Positions 16,368 to 26,037 of a stretch of 64,000 nt of DNA are shown here, piece by piece. A program made the position numbers and the translations under genes. Source of the DNA: WTFV01 sp965200895 (lineage in GTDB: Bacteria > Acidobacteriota > Vicinamibacteria > Vicinamibacterales > UBA8438); the NCBI GenBank assembly GCA_965200895.1, contig CBDAVM010000001.1, forward strand, positions 1,116,001 through 1,180,000. The letters run 5' to 3'. Each line of letters begins with the position of its first letter. Within the stretch, counting starts at the first letter, position 1. The notes under the pieces are model-generated. The model saw only the letters and a list, made by a program, of their open reading frames with translations, had not been told where the DNA came from and did not search any database.

Positions 16368-18787
16368 CTAGCGCTCAATCACAGTTGACACAGGCCGTGG
16401 CTCAGTGTAGAAGGTTTCTGTGCGTGTTGGCCTGCGGATGTTGCAGCCGGAGACGGTGGGCTGGCTGCGGCAGGAGTTGGTTCGGGGGTCGTTGTCGCGT
16501 GCGGCGCTGAGCCGTGGTCTTTGCGAACGCGACGGGTGGCGCAACGCGCGTGGGTCGCTGTGCTCGGCGTCGGCGCGGAAGGCTTTGCCTGGCTTGGCGG
16601 CGGAGCTGGGCCTGCCTCTGCCGTCGGCGCAGCCGGGTCCGCCGTTGGGTTGTGTGGTCGGGGTCGGGTCTGAGATTTCGCTGACCGAGTTTGCGGGCAG
16701 CCTGTCGTCGTTGGGGGAGGTTCACCTGCGGTTGGCGGAGACGGCGCTTGCGCGTCAGCGGTGTTGTGCACTTCTGGCGGCTGCGCATCCTTTGGGCCGT
16801 TGTCGGGCTCCGGGCTGCCGGGTGACGTATCTGGTGGATTCTTCGGCGGGCGCGTTGGGTGTTTTGAGCTTTGTGTCGGCTCCGCTTCGTCTGGGTCCTC
16901 GGGACGCGCATCTGGGCTGGGACGCTCGGACGCGGGGGGCACGGATTGGTCAGGTGGTATTGAACGACCGATTCCTGCTGCTTCCCGGGGTTCGTGTTCC
17001 GCACTTGGCGTCGCAGGTTCTGGGCCGTGCGGTGGGTCGTTTGGCGTCGGACTGGGCATTGTGTCACGGGGTTCGTCCGGTTCTGGTGGAGACGTGCGTG
17101 GCGTCGTCTCGTCGTGGCACGAGCTATCGGGCGTCGGGCTGGCGGTGTGTGGGCCGTACGGCGGGTCGTCCTCCGGGGTCATCGGTTTCTGTGGAGCCGA
17201 AGGATGTCTGGCTTCGGGGCCTGGCCCCGGACTGGGCGGAGACGCTGCGTCGGGCTGCGCCCAGGGAGTTGGGTTCGTTTCCGGGGTTGGGGGAGGAGGC
17301 TGCGGGCGCCGGCAGTTGGTCTCGGTGCGAGTATTCGCGTTCGGACCTGGCCGACGGTCGGCTGCGTCGTCGTCTGGCGCAGATGGGTGCGGCCTGGGAG
17401 CAACATCCTGGTGCGCCTCTGCCGGCGGTGTTTGCCGGCAGCGCCGAGCAACAGGCGGCCTACCGTTTCCTGCACAATGGAGCGGTGAGTAGCGCGGACA
17501 TTCTGCAACCGCATCGGGAGGCGCTGGTCGAGCGCAGCCGTGCGGAGTCGGTGGTGCTGCTGGTGCAGGACACGACGACGCTCAACTACACGGGTCTTCG
17601 GGACAGCACGACCGGGCTGGGGCCGCTGGGAGAACGGTCTGGCGGCGGTCGGGGTCTGTTCGTGCACGCGGCGGTGGCGTTCACCGAGGGGCGCCGGCCG
17701 TTGGGGGTGAGCGGTCTGGAGACGTGGGCGCGGCCGGATGGCGCGCCCACGTCCGAGCGCGCATTGGAGAGCCGGCGCTGGTTCCGGGGATTCGACCAGG
17801 GTCGCGAATTGGGGCGGGCGTGTCCGGGCACGCGGGTGGTCGTGGTCGGCGACCGCGAGAGTGACATCCATGCGCTGTTGCAGTGGCAGGCGCAGCATGC
17901 GGCTGAAGCGGGGCTGGTGAGCGGGCCTGCGCCAGCCGGCGGCGGCGGGTGAAAGTATGGGACGAGCGGTTGCGGGCGATGATGCTCCGGCCGCTGGCGT
18001 CTCAGCCGGACTTCGAGACCCCGGTGCGCACCAACCGGCCGGTGCACATCGACTCGCAGGGCGGCAAGCGGGCGCGCGAGGCGCGCACGGCGCGGACCGA
18101 GTTGCGCATCGGGCGGGTGCAGGTGCAGCCGCCCAAGGACCAGACCGACGCGGCGCCGCTGACGGCCTGGGTGGTGCGGGTGCTCGAAACCGACCCGCCG
18201 CCGGGACACGAGCCGCTCGAATGGCTGCTGGTGTCGAGCGAAGGCGGCCCGACGGCCGAATGGGCCGAGCGCATTGTCGGCTGGTATGAGACCCGCTGGG
18301 GCATCGAAGAGTATTTCCGGGTGCTCAAGAGCGGCGCCCGCATCGAGGACCGGCGCTTGCAGGAAGCCGACGCGCTGGCCAAGTGCCTGGCCTTCGACGC
18401 CATCACCGCCTGGCGGGTGTGCTCCCTCAGGGGCTACGCGCGCGACGCGCCCGACACGCCGGCAGCCCAGGTCCTGACCGACGACGAGAAGCGCGTGATC
18501 GGAGCCGTCGTGCAGGCCGAAAGACTGCTGCCGCCAGCCGAACGAGACCGGCCATTGCCGCCCGACATCCGCGCCTGGGTGATGCTGCTGGCGCGCATCG
18601 CCGGCTGGCGACCGACAAAGCGTAGACCGCTGCCGGGCAACGAAGTGCTGTGGCGCGCCTGCGTGCAACTACAGATGATGGTACGAGGAGCCCAAGCCGC
18701 CCGCGCACCCTGAACCGCAACCCGAATCGACGTAGACCGGGCGACCAACGCCGGACCGTTCCTGAGTCAACCGTGATGTAGCGCTAG
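16368..18787 (+). mobile_element. IS4-type insertion sequence, copy 2 (frameshifted)
   Basis: The element is 2420 bp and appears nearly identical to copy 1 at 7547-9967, in the same orientation. It is one base shorter because of a small lesion near 17918-17920 that breaks the transposase. Inverted repeats are at 16368-16389 and 18766-18787, each ending in CTAG. The right flank continues a fatty-acid desaturase in the middle of its first histidine box, but the left flank does not hold the desaturase start. The insertion site has therefore been rearranged after insertion. Confidence 0.95.
16420..18713 (+). pseudogene. IS4/DUF4338 transposase, copy 2, broken by a 1-bp frameshift
   Basis: The frame matches copy 1 up to about residue 500, where ggtggtgcgg has become ggtgagcgg (17916-17925). 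The shifted frame ends at the TGA at 17950-17952, after the first two catalytic Asp and before the YREK region. A GTG at 17949 overlaps that stop (GTGA) and opens the rest of the C-terminal domain (to 18713). Two separate polypeptides could in principle be made by coupling, but an active enzyme is unlikely because the catalytic Glu is on the second piece. Confidence 0.9.
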
Positions 18788-19616
18788 GTCACGGCTCGTA
18801 CTTCACGTCGCCGCGGGTATGCAACGCCGTCGGCCGGGTGGTCGCGGGGCTGGTGCTGACCCCCTACGACTACATGAAGAGGATTCACGTCGGGCACCAC
18901 GCCCACTCCGGCAACCTGGACCGGCGGGTGGGCGGTGACATCCCCACCATCACCGTCGACGAGTACCACGCGCTGGGGTGGTGGGGCCGGCTGTCGTACC
19001 GCCTGCAGCGGAACCCCTGGGTGATGATGGGCGTTCTGGTTCCGTCGCAGTTCCTGTTCGTGAACCGTTTTCCTTTCCCGCGCCCGCACCGCGTTCCTGG
19101 GTGCGGGAATGGCGCGCGGTCTGGTGGACCAACGCCGCCCTGGCGGCGGTGCTGGTGGGCATCTGGCTTGCCTTCGGCGTTGAACGTCTCGTGCAGGTCG
19201 TAATCATCCAGGGCCTGATCACTTTGTATGGAGGCGCGTTCTCCGGCCTGATTACCCACACGCAGCATCAGTTCGAGGACGCCTACTGGCGCCGGGCGGG
19301 CGAGTGGGACTTCTTCGACGCCGGGTTGCGGGGCTCGTCCTGGCTGGCGCTCCCGAAACCGTTGCAGTGGCTGACCGCCAGCATCGGCCTGCACCACGTG
19401 CACCATCTGAGCACCCGCATTCCGAACTACCGCCTGCAGCGCTGTCACGATGAGAACCCGACACTGTGGTCGGCCCACCGAACCACGTTGTGGCAAGCGT
19501 TCAAGGCGCTGCATCTGGCGCTCTGGGACGAGCGGCGCGGCCGGTTGATCTCGTTCGGCGAGTACCGTCGCGAGTACCGCGGGCTGGCCCCGTCGATGAC
19601 GGCATCGAGCCCTTGA
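18788..19616 (+). pseudogene. fatty-acid desaturase, 5'-truncated by IS and frameshifted
   Basis: The reading starts at the IS boundary with GHGSYFTS, the tail of the first histidine box (HDxGH). It continues through the second box HVGHHAHSG (HxxHH) and, after a frame change near 19077-19092, through THTQHQFED and the third box GLHHVHHLSTRIPNY. It ends at 19616. About 90 N-terminal residues including the first two box residues are absent, and the two parts are in different frames (break between NRFPFP and PRSWVREWRAVWW). The family is the membrane acyl-lipid/acyl-CoA desaturase type with eight or more iron-binding His. It is the first gene of the plus-strand run that leads into the RND pump and exporter genes. 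Confidence 0.85.
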
Positions 19617-19831
19617 GCCCGGCAAGCCGCTGGTGTCGCGCGCGCCACGCACTGCCCGGGCGCCGACGCATCGCCAGCGCTCGTCGTCGGAGGCCCGGAC
19701 CACACCGTCGGACCGGCGCCGCCGTGGGAGCCGTTTCTGCGCTCTGGTGGTTAACCAGCGCGCTCAGGCGAGAAACCGCCGCCTTGGGCGCCCGACGGCG
19801 GCGGTGGGTCCGATGACGGCGGTTGGGCGAC

Positions 19832-22800
19832 ATGGCCATGAACGGCGGCATCGAATGGCTGGCGCGCAACCCCGTCGCCGCCAACCTCCTGATGGCTCTC
19901 ATCGTGGCGGCCGGCCTGATGGCGGCCACGGAGGTCGTCGACGAGACGTTTCCGCAAGCCGATCTGGATGTGATCGGCATCGACGTGCCCTATCTCGGCG
20001 CGGCGCCCGAGGATGTGGAGACCGGGGTCGTCCTGCGGGTCGAGGAGGCCGTCCAGGGCATCCAGGGCATCAGGCGGATCCAGTCGACGGCGAGCCCGGG
20101 CAGTGCGTCGGTCCGGCTCGATATCGAGCTCGGCGCCGACGCCCAGCGCGTGCTGGACGAGGTCACCGCCGCAGTCCAGGCGATCACGACGTTTCCGGCC
20201 GCCACGGAAGAACCGATCATCCGCCAGCCGATCGTCCGCAACCAGGTTCTCATCATCGCCATCTCCGGCGCCGCCGACATCGCCGCCTTGCAATCGATCG
20301 CCGAACAGGTGCGCGACGAACTGCTCACCCTGCCGGAGGTCAGTCAGGTGGACATGGCCGGTGTCCCACCGCACGAGATCTCCATCGAGGTGTCGGAGGC
20401 GGCGCTGCGCGCGTACCAACTGACATTCGACGATGTGACCGACGCCGTGCGGCGTTCCTCGCTCGATATCCCCGGCGGCTCGGTGCGCAGCGAACGGGGA
20501 GACTTCCTGCTGCGCACCATCGGGCAGGCCTACCGGGGAGCCGAATACGAGAACCTCGTGTTGCTGGCTCGGCCCGACGGCACCCGCCTGTTGCTGGGCG
20601 ACGTGGCGACCGTCGTCGACGGTTTCGCCGAAACGGAACAGCGCGCCCGCTTCGATCAGGCGCCGGCCGTCATGCTGTACGTCTTCCGGTCCGGCAGCCA
20701 GAGCACGACGGAAACCTCGGCCGCCGTGCACGACTACCTCGACCGCGTCCGCCCGCGTCTGCCCGACGGCATCGCGCTGACCATCTGGCAGGATCAGTCG
20801 CTGGCGGTCGACGATCGGCTGGCGATCATGCTGCGCAACGGCGCCGCGGGGCTGGTTCTCGTTCTCGTCGTGCTGACGTTGTTTCTCGAGATTCGGCTCG
20901 CCTTCTGGGTCAGTCTCGGCATCCCGATCGCGTTCCTCGGGGCCATCGCCCTGATGCCGGGGCTGGGCGTGTCGATGAACATGGTCTCCAGCTTCGCCTT
21001 CCTCCTGGTGCTCGGGATCGTCGTCGACGACGCCATCATCGTCGGCGAGAACATCCACCGTCATCAGCGAGAAGCAGGGGACGGTCTGCGCGGCGCGGTG
21101 GAGGGGGTGCGAGAGATTGGCCGGCCCGTCATCTTCGCGGTCCTGACGACGGTGGTGGCGTTTCTGCCGCTGCTGTTCGTGCCCGGCCTCGCGGGGGAGA
21201 TGTTCGGGGTCATTCCGCTCGTCGTCGTCCCCTGCCTGCTTTTCTCGCTGCTCGAATCGCTGGGGATTCTGCCCGCCCACCTGGCGCACGCCCGCCGAGG
21301 GCGGGGGTCCGGCTCATGGCTCCGGGTTTCAGCAGCGCATCGCGGACGGGCTCGTGTGGGTCGCCCGGTCGGTCTACGAGCCGCTGCTGGAAGTGGCGTT
21401 GCGCTGGCGGTACGTCACCGCCGCGATCGGCATCGCCACCCTGACGCTGACCGGGGCCCTGGTCCTGAGCGGCCGGCTCGCCTTCCGTTTCTTTCCGAAC
21501 GTCGAGTCCGAGTTCATCAGCGCCGCGGTGACGATGCCCCTGGGCACGCCGATCGACGCCACCCTGCAGGCGGTCGCGAAATTCGAGGCCGGCGCCGCGC
21601 AGTTGCGCGCCAGGCTGGAAGAAGAGACCGGCCAGGACCACTTCCGGCACGTGGCGACGATCGTCGGCGACCAGCCGCTGGCGGCGGGCAGCGCCAGCCC
21701 CATGGGGCGGACGGACAACCCCGCTGCCAGCGCCCCGCACCTGGCCGAAGTCACCGTGGAGCTCGTGTCGCCGGAGTATCGTTCGTACACGAGCGAGGAG
21801 CTCGGCATCCTGTGGCGCGAGCAGACCGGCTCCGTGCCGGAAGCCGACTCGGTGGGCATCGTCGCCTCGCTGATGACTACGAGCGAGACCGTCGACGTGG
21901 AACTCGCCGGGCCCGACCTGGACACGCTGCGTTCCGCCGCCGCGGCCCTCTCGGGCCGGCTGGCCGAGTATGCGGGTGTCCACGAAATCGCCGATTCGTT
22001 CCGCACCGCGCGGGCGGAGATGCGGCTCGACATCCGGCCCGCCGCCGAAACGCTGGGGTTGCGCCGGCAGGATCTCGGTCGCCAGGTGCGGCAGGCCTTC
22101 TACGGCGAGGAGGCGCAGCGCATCCAGCGCGGTCGGGACGACATCCGCGTCATGGTGCGCTATCCGCGCGACGACCGACGATCGCTCGGCAATCTCGAGA
22201 ACATGCGCATCCGCACGCCGGACGGCGGGCAGGTGCCGTTCGGTCAGGTCGCGCGGTTGGAGGCCGCGCACGGCCTGACATCGATTGCCCGCATCGACGG
22301 CAACCGCACCGTGGACGTGACCGCGGCGGTCGACCCCGGGGTCTCGTCCGCCGCGGAGATCGTCGCCGACCTGCGCGAACGCGTACTCCCCGACGTGCTC
22401 GCCGACTTCCCGGGCGTGCATCACAGTTTCGAGGGCGCCCAGGCCGAGCAGCAGGACACCATGGGCGCTCTGGTGACCGGGTTCGCCCTCGCTCTGATCG
22501 CGATCTTCGGGCTCCTCGCCATCCCCCTGCGCTCGTACATCCAGCCGGTCATCGTCATGGGCGCCATCCCGTTCGCCTTCGTCGGCGCACTCTGGGGCCA
22601 CCTGCTGCTCGGGATCGCGCTATCGTTCACCTCGGTGTTCGGCCTCGTGGCCCTGACCGGCGTGGTCGTCAACGACAGTCTGATCATGGTCGACTTCATC
22701 AACCGGGCGCGGGTGCAGCCGTCGGACGCCGGCCTTGCGCAAGCGATTCGCGCCGCGGGCAGCCGTCGGTTCCGTCCCATCCTGCTGACGTCACTGACCA

Positions 22801-23018
22801 CGTTCGTGGGACTCGGTCCGATGATGCTGGAACGGAGCCTGCAGGCATCGCTCTTCGTTCCGATGGCCGTCTCGCTGGCGTTCGGTGTACTGTTCGCCAC
22901 ACTGGTCACGCTCTTCCTGGTGCCGACCTCGTACCTGATTCTCGACGATCTGCAGCGGCTGACGGGGCGGTTGTCGGCCTCGTTCGCACCGGGCGCGGTG
23001 CGCGCGCCACGGGCCTGA
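19832..23018 (+). pseudogene. RND-superfamily efflux pump permease, frameshifted near 21300
   Basis: This is an AcrB/MdtC-like inner-membrane antiporter of about 1060 residues when both frames are joined. The first part begins MAMNGGIEWLARNPVAANLLM and contains TM1, the porter domain and TM2-TM6 with GIVVDDAIIVGENIHRH (the DD of the proton relay). The second part resumes as QQRIADGLVWVARSVYEPLLEVALRWRYVT and ends with GVVVNDSLIMVDFINRAR and TM10-12. The change of frame falls in the G-run around 21295-21308, where an indel is easy. The HlyD-like gene starts 15 bp downstream, so this pump belongs to the same transcription unit. It is either a real loss or a sequencing slip in a homopolymer. Confidence 0.85.
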
Positions 23019-23033
23019 TTCGAGGAGGAGAGC

Positions 23034-23843
23034 TTGCAGTTCCAAACCGTGTTTCGTGAGAAGGCGTTGGCCCGACGTGCGGAGCGGGAGGCCATCGACG
23101 CCAGGCTGCAGGTGACGGCGCCCCATGAGTGGCTGCTGGTGTCGGGACTGGGCGTGGCGCTGGTCGCCCTGGCGGCCTACGGCCTGATCGGGCGGGCCGA
23201 GCGCAGCCTGTCCGTCGAGACGGTGCTGGTCCGGCCCGGGGAGCGCGTCGACGTGGTGTCCGGCGTGTCCGGCGTGGTGGTCGATGTGCTCTCGGAGGTC
23301 GGCGACACGGTGGTGCGGGGGCAGTCCATCGCGCGCGTGCAAACGCCGGAAGCGGCCGCCCCGCCCTCCGGGACCGCGCAACGCGGCGCCGACGACTTCA
23401 CGACACGGGATATCGTGGCTCCGCAGGACGGCGAACTCGTGACGCTGGCCGTGGCGGCGGGCCGGCGCGTCGCGGCAGGCGACCTCGCGGCCCGCACGCG
23501 CACGGCGTCCGTCGGCCCGGTGGAGGCGATCGGCTTCGTCACGCGCGAGCAGGCCATGCAGCTTGCGCCCGGCATGCAGGCGCAGGTGCGTCTGGTCGTG
23601 CCCGGCGCGGGCGCGCCTCGAATCCTGCCGGCGCGCGTCGAGCGCGTATCCGCCCGCGTCGTATCCCCGGCGCCGTGGCTGACCGAGTTCGGGCTCGATC
23701 CGCCGCTGCGCGCCCATCTGCTGCGCGCGACACTGGCGGACCCGGAACCGCAGCCGGTCACCGATGGCGCCACCGGCGCATTGCGGATCGTCCTCGGCAA
23801 CCGTTCATTCGCCTCGCTGCTTTTCGGGAACGGCGGCGACTGA
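23034..23843 (+). CDS. HlyD-like secretion adaptor of NHLM-type exporter
   Basis: This periplasmic adaptor has 269 residues. It has a short cytoplasmic N-terminus (FQTVFREKALARR), one transmembrane helix (about residues 34-54) and a split biotinyl-lipoyl-like domain (VVSGVSGVVVDVLSEVGDTV...RGQSIARV, then IVAPQDGELVTLAVAAGRRVAAGD). The small size and the N-terminal region match the NHLM bacteriocin system secretion protein family rather than the larger HlyD of type I secretion. The start is TTG at 23034, preceded by GAGGAGG at the right distance. The two ABC-transporter genes follow immediately, in the order expected for this system. Confidence 0.8.
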   Translation: MQFQTVFREKALARRAEREAIDARLQVTAPHEWLLVSGLGVALVALAAYGLIGRAERSLSVETVLVRPGERVDVVSGVSGVVVDVLSEVGDTVVRGQSIARVQTPEAAAPPSGTAQRGADDFTTRDIVAPQDGELVTLAVAAGRRVAAGDLAARTRTASVGPVEAIGFVTREQAMQLAPGMQAQVRLVVPGAGAPRILPARVERVSARVVSPAPWLTEFGLDPPLRAHLLRATLADPEPQPVTDGATGALRIVLGNRSFASLLFGNGGD

Positions 23844-23847
23844 CGGC

Positions 23848-26037
23848 ATGGCGGTCGACCGAAAACGCCGACGCCGCGTGCGCACGCCGACGCTGCTGCA
23901 GAACGACCCCGCCGAGTGCGGCGCGATCAGCCTCGGCATCGTGCTCGCGTTCTTCGGCCGCTGGGTGCCGATAGAAGAGCTGCGCGCCGCCTGCGACGTG
24001 ACCCGCGACGGCTGCGATGGCGTGGACCTCCTGCGCGCCGCCCGGCACTTCGGCCTCAAACCCCAGGGCTGGCGCAAGGAGCCCCACCAGCTCCATGCCA
24101 TGCGCATGCCGCTCATCCTGTTCTGGGATTTCAGCCACTTCCTGGTGCTGGAGGGCCATGCGCGCGGCCGCTACTACGTCAACGATCCCGACAGCGGGCG
24201 CAGGACGATAAACGAGGACGAGTTCGACAAGGGGTTCACCGGCGTGGCCGTGAGTTTCGAGCCGGGCCCGGACTTCGAGCCGGGGGGGCGCAGCCCCGGC
24301 GTCGTGGGCCGGCTCCGGCCCTGGTTGCGGGCCGGCAAGGCGCCCCTCGCCTTCGCGGCCACCTGCGGGTTGCTGCTGTAGTTGACGGCCCTGGCCCTGC
24401 CGCTGCTGCTCAACGTCTTCGTCGACTACGTGCTGAGCGGTCGAGAGCCTGCCTGGGGGGGAGCGCTGGTCATCGGCGCGACGGTGGCGGCCGGTCTCGT
24501 CTACCTGCTCACGTGGCTCCGGGAGCGCTGCCTGCGCCGACTTTCGGTGCGGCTTTCGCTGGATCGCGCCGACCACTTCATCAGTCACCTCTTCCGACTG
24601 CGTACGGAGTTCTTCACCCACCGCTACGCCGGCGATCTGACCGCGAGGATGCAGTCCATCAGCGACGTCGCCACGGTGGCGACGAGCCAGTTCGTGGGGG
24701 TCGGCATCGAACTCGCCACCAGCCTCCTGTTCGTGGTGCTGATGGTCGTCTACGACCCGCTGCTGGCCGGGGTGGTGGTCGCGCTGGGGGCGGCGAGCGC
24801 GCTGCTGACCCGAGCCGTGACCCGCTCGCGGATCGAGGAGAACCGCCGGCTGCAGCGCGAGGCAGGCATGATGCAGGGGGCCGGGATGGGCGGATTGCGC
24901 TCCATCGACATGCTGCAGGCGGTGGCGGCCGAGAACGATTTCTTCGTCCACTTCACCGGCTATCAGGCCCGCGAACTCCTGGCCCGACAGCGCTTCTCGG
25001 AGCTTGGCCACGTGATTGCGGCGCTGCCGGGTCTGTTCATGATCGCCGGCAACGCCGCCGTGCTCGGCCTGGGCGGCCTGCGCGTGATGTCGGGCGACAT
25101 GACGCTGGGCGCGATGATGGCCTTCTACCTGTTGGCGGCGAGTTTCCTGCTGCCGATCGGGCGGTTCGTGCAGTTCGCGGACCTGTTCCAGGTGCTCGAA
25201 GGCCACCTGCAGCGCCTCGACGATGTCTTCGACGCGCCCGAGGACCCCGTCCTGGCCAGGAGCGACGAAGAGGCGGCCGAACGGCCGCCGGCGTTCGACA
25301 AGCGGTTGCGGCTGACGGGCCGGGTGGAGTTGCGGAACGTGACGTTCGGCTACAAGACCACCGGGGACCCCCTGTTGAAGGACTTCAGCCTGGTCGTCGA
25401 ACCCGGCCAGCGCGTCGCCGTCGTCGGGCCGAGCGGTTCGGGGAAGTCCACCCTGGCGTCCCTGGTGGCGGGGACCCATCGGCCCTGGTCCGGCGAGATC
25501 CTGTTCGACGGTCAGCCCCGCGCCGAGGTGCCGCGCGATCTCCTGACGGACTCGGTGGCGCTGGTCGACCAGCACATCTTCCTGTTCGCCGGCTCGGTGC
25601 GCGACAACCTGGCCATGTGGGATCGGGAAACGCCGGATCAGGCCCTGGTGGCCGCGGCCAGGGACGCCGATATCCATGCGGATATCACCGCCCGGCCCCA
25701 GGGCTACGACGCTCCCGTGCTGGAGGGTGGGCGCAACTTCAGCGGCGGCCAGCAGCAGCGTCTTGAAATCGCCCGGGCGCTGGTGTCGAATCCCACCGTC
25801 CTGATTCTCGACGAGGCGACCTGCGCGCTCGATCCGGTCGCCGAGCTGCGTATCGACGACGCCTTGCGCAGCCGCGGCATCACCTGCCTGATCGTCGCCC
25901 ATCGCCTGAGCAAGATCCGGGACAGCGATCTGATCGTCGTGCTCGACCGCGGTCGGGAAGCGCAGCGCGGGACCCATCAGGAACTGATGGAAGATGTCGA
26001 CGGCCTGTACCGTCGACTCATGGAGAGCGAGTCGTGA
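23848..26037 (+). pseudogene. NHLM-type peptidase-containing ABC transporter with premature amber stop
   Basis: The product would be a C39-peptidase/permease/ATPase that cuts a leader after a double-Gly-type site and exports the peptide. Residues 1-177 hold the peptidase: oxyanion Q18, catalytic C24 (QNDPAECGA), H97 (FSHFLVLEG) and D113 (VNDPDSG). An in-frame TAG at 24379-24381 then interrupts LLL*LTALALPLLLNVFVDYVL, where CAG (Gln) would fit. The same frame continues for 551 codons with the permease and a nucleotide-binding domain: Walker A GPSGSGKST, signature FSGGQQQRLEIAR, Walker B LILDEATCALD. A TTG at 24382 could restart a peptidase-less transporter. Read through, the length (about 729) is normal for the family. 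Confidence 0.85.

Noticed and set aside
7547..18787. Composite transposon formed by the two IS copies around thyX, glgP and the pyrophosphorylase
   Set aside because: Copy 1 reconstructs as a simple insertion into dmsC with its own CTAG duplication, and the genes between are ordinary core genes. The outer ends do not share a common target site in a larger unit.
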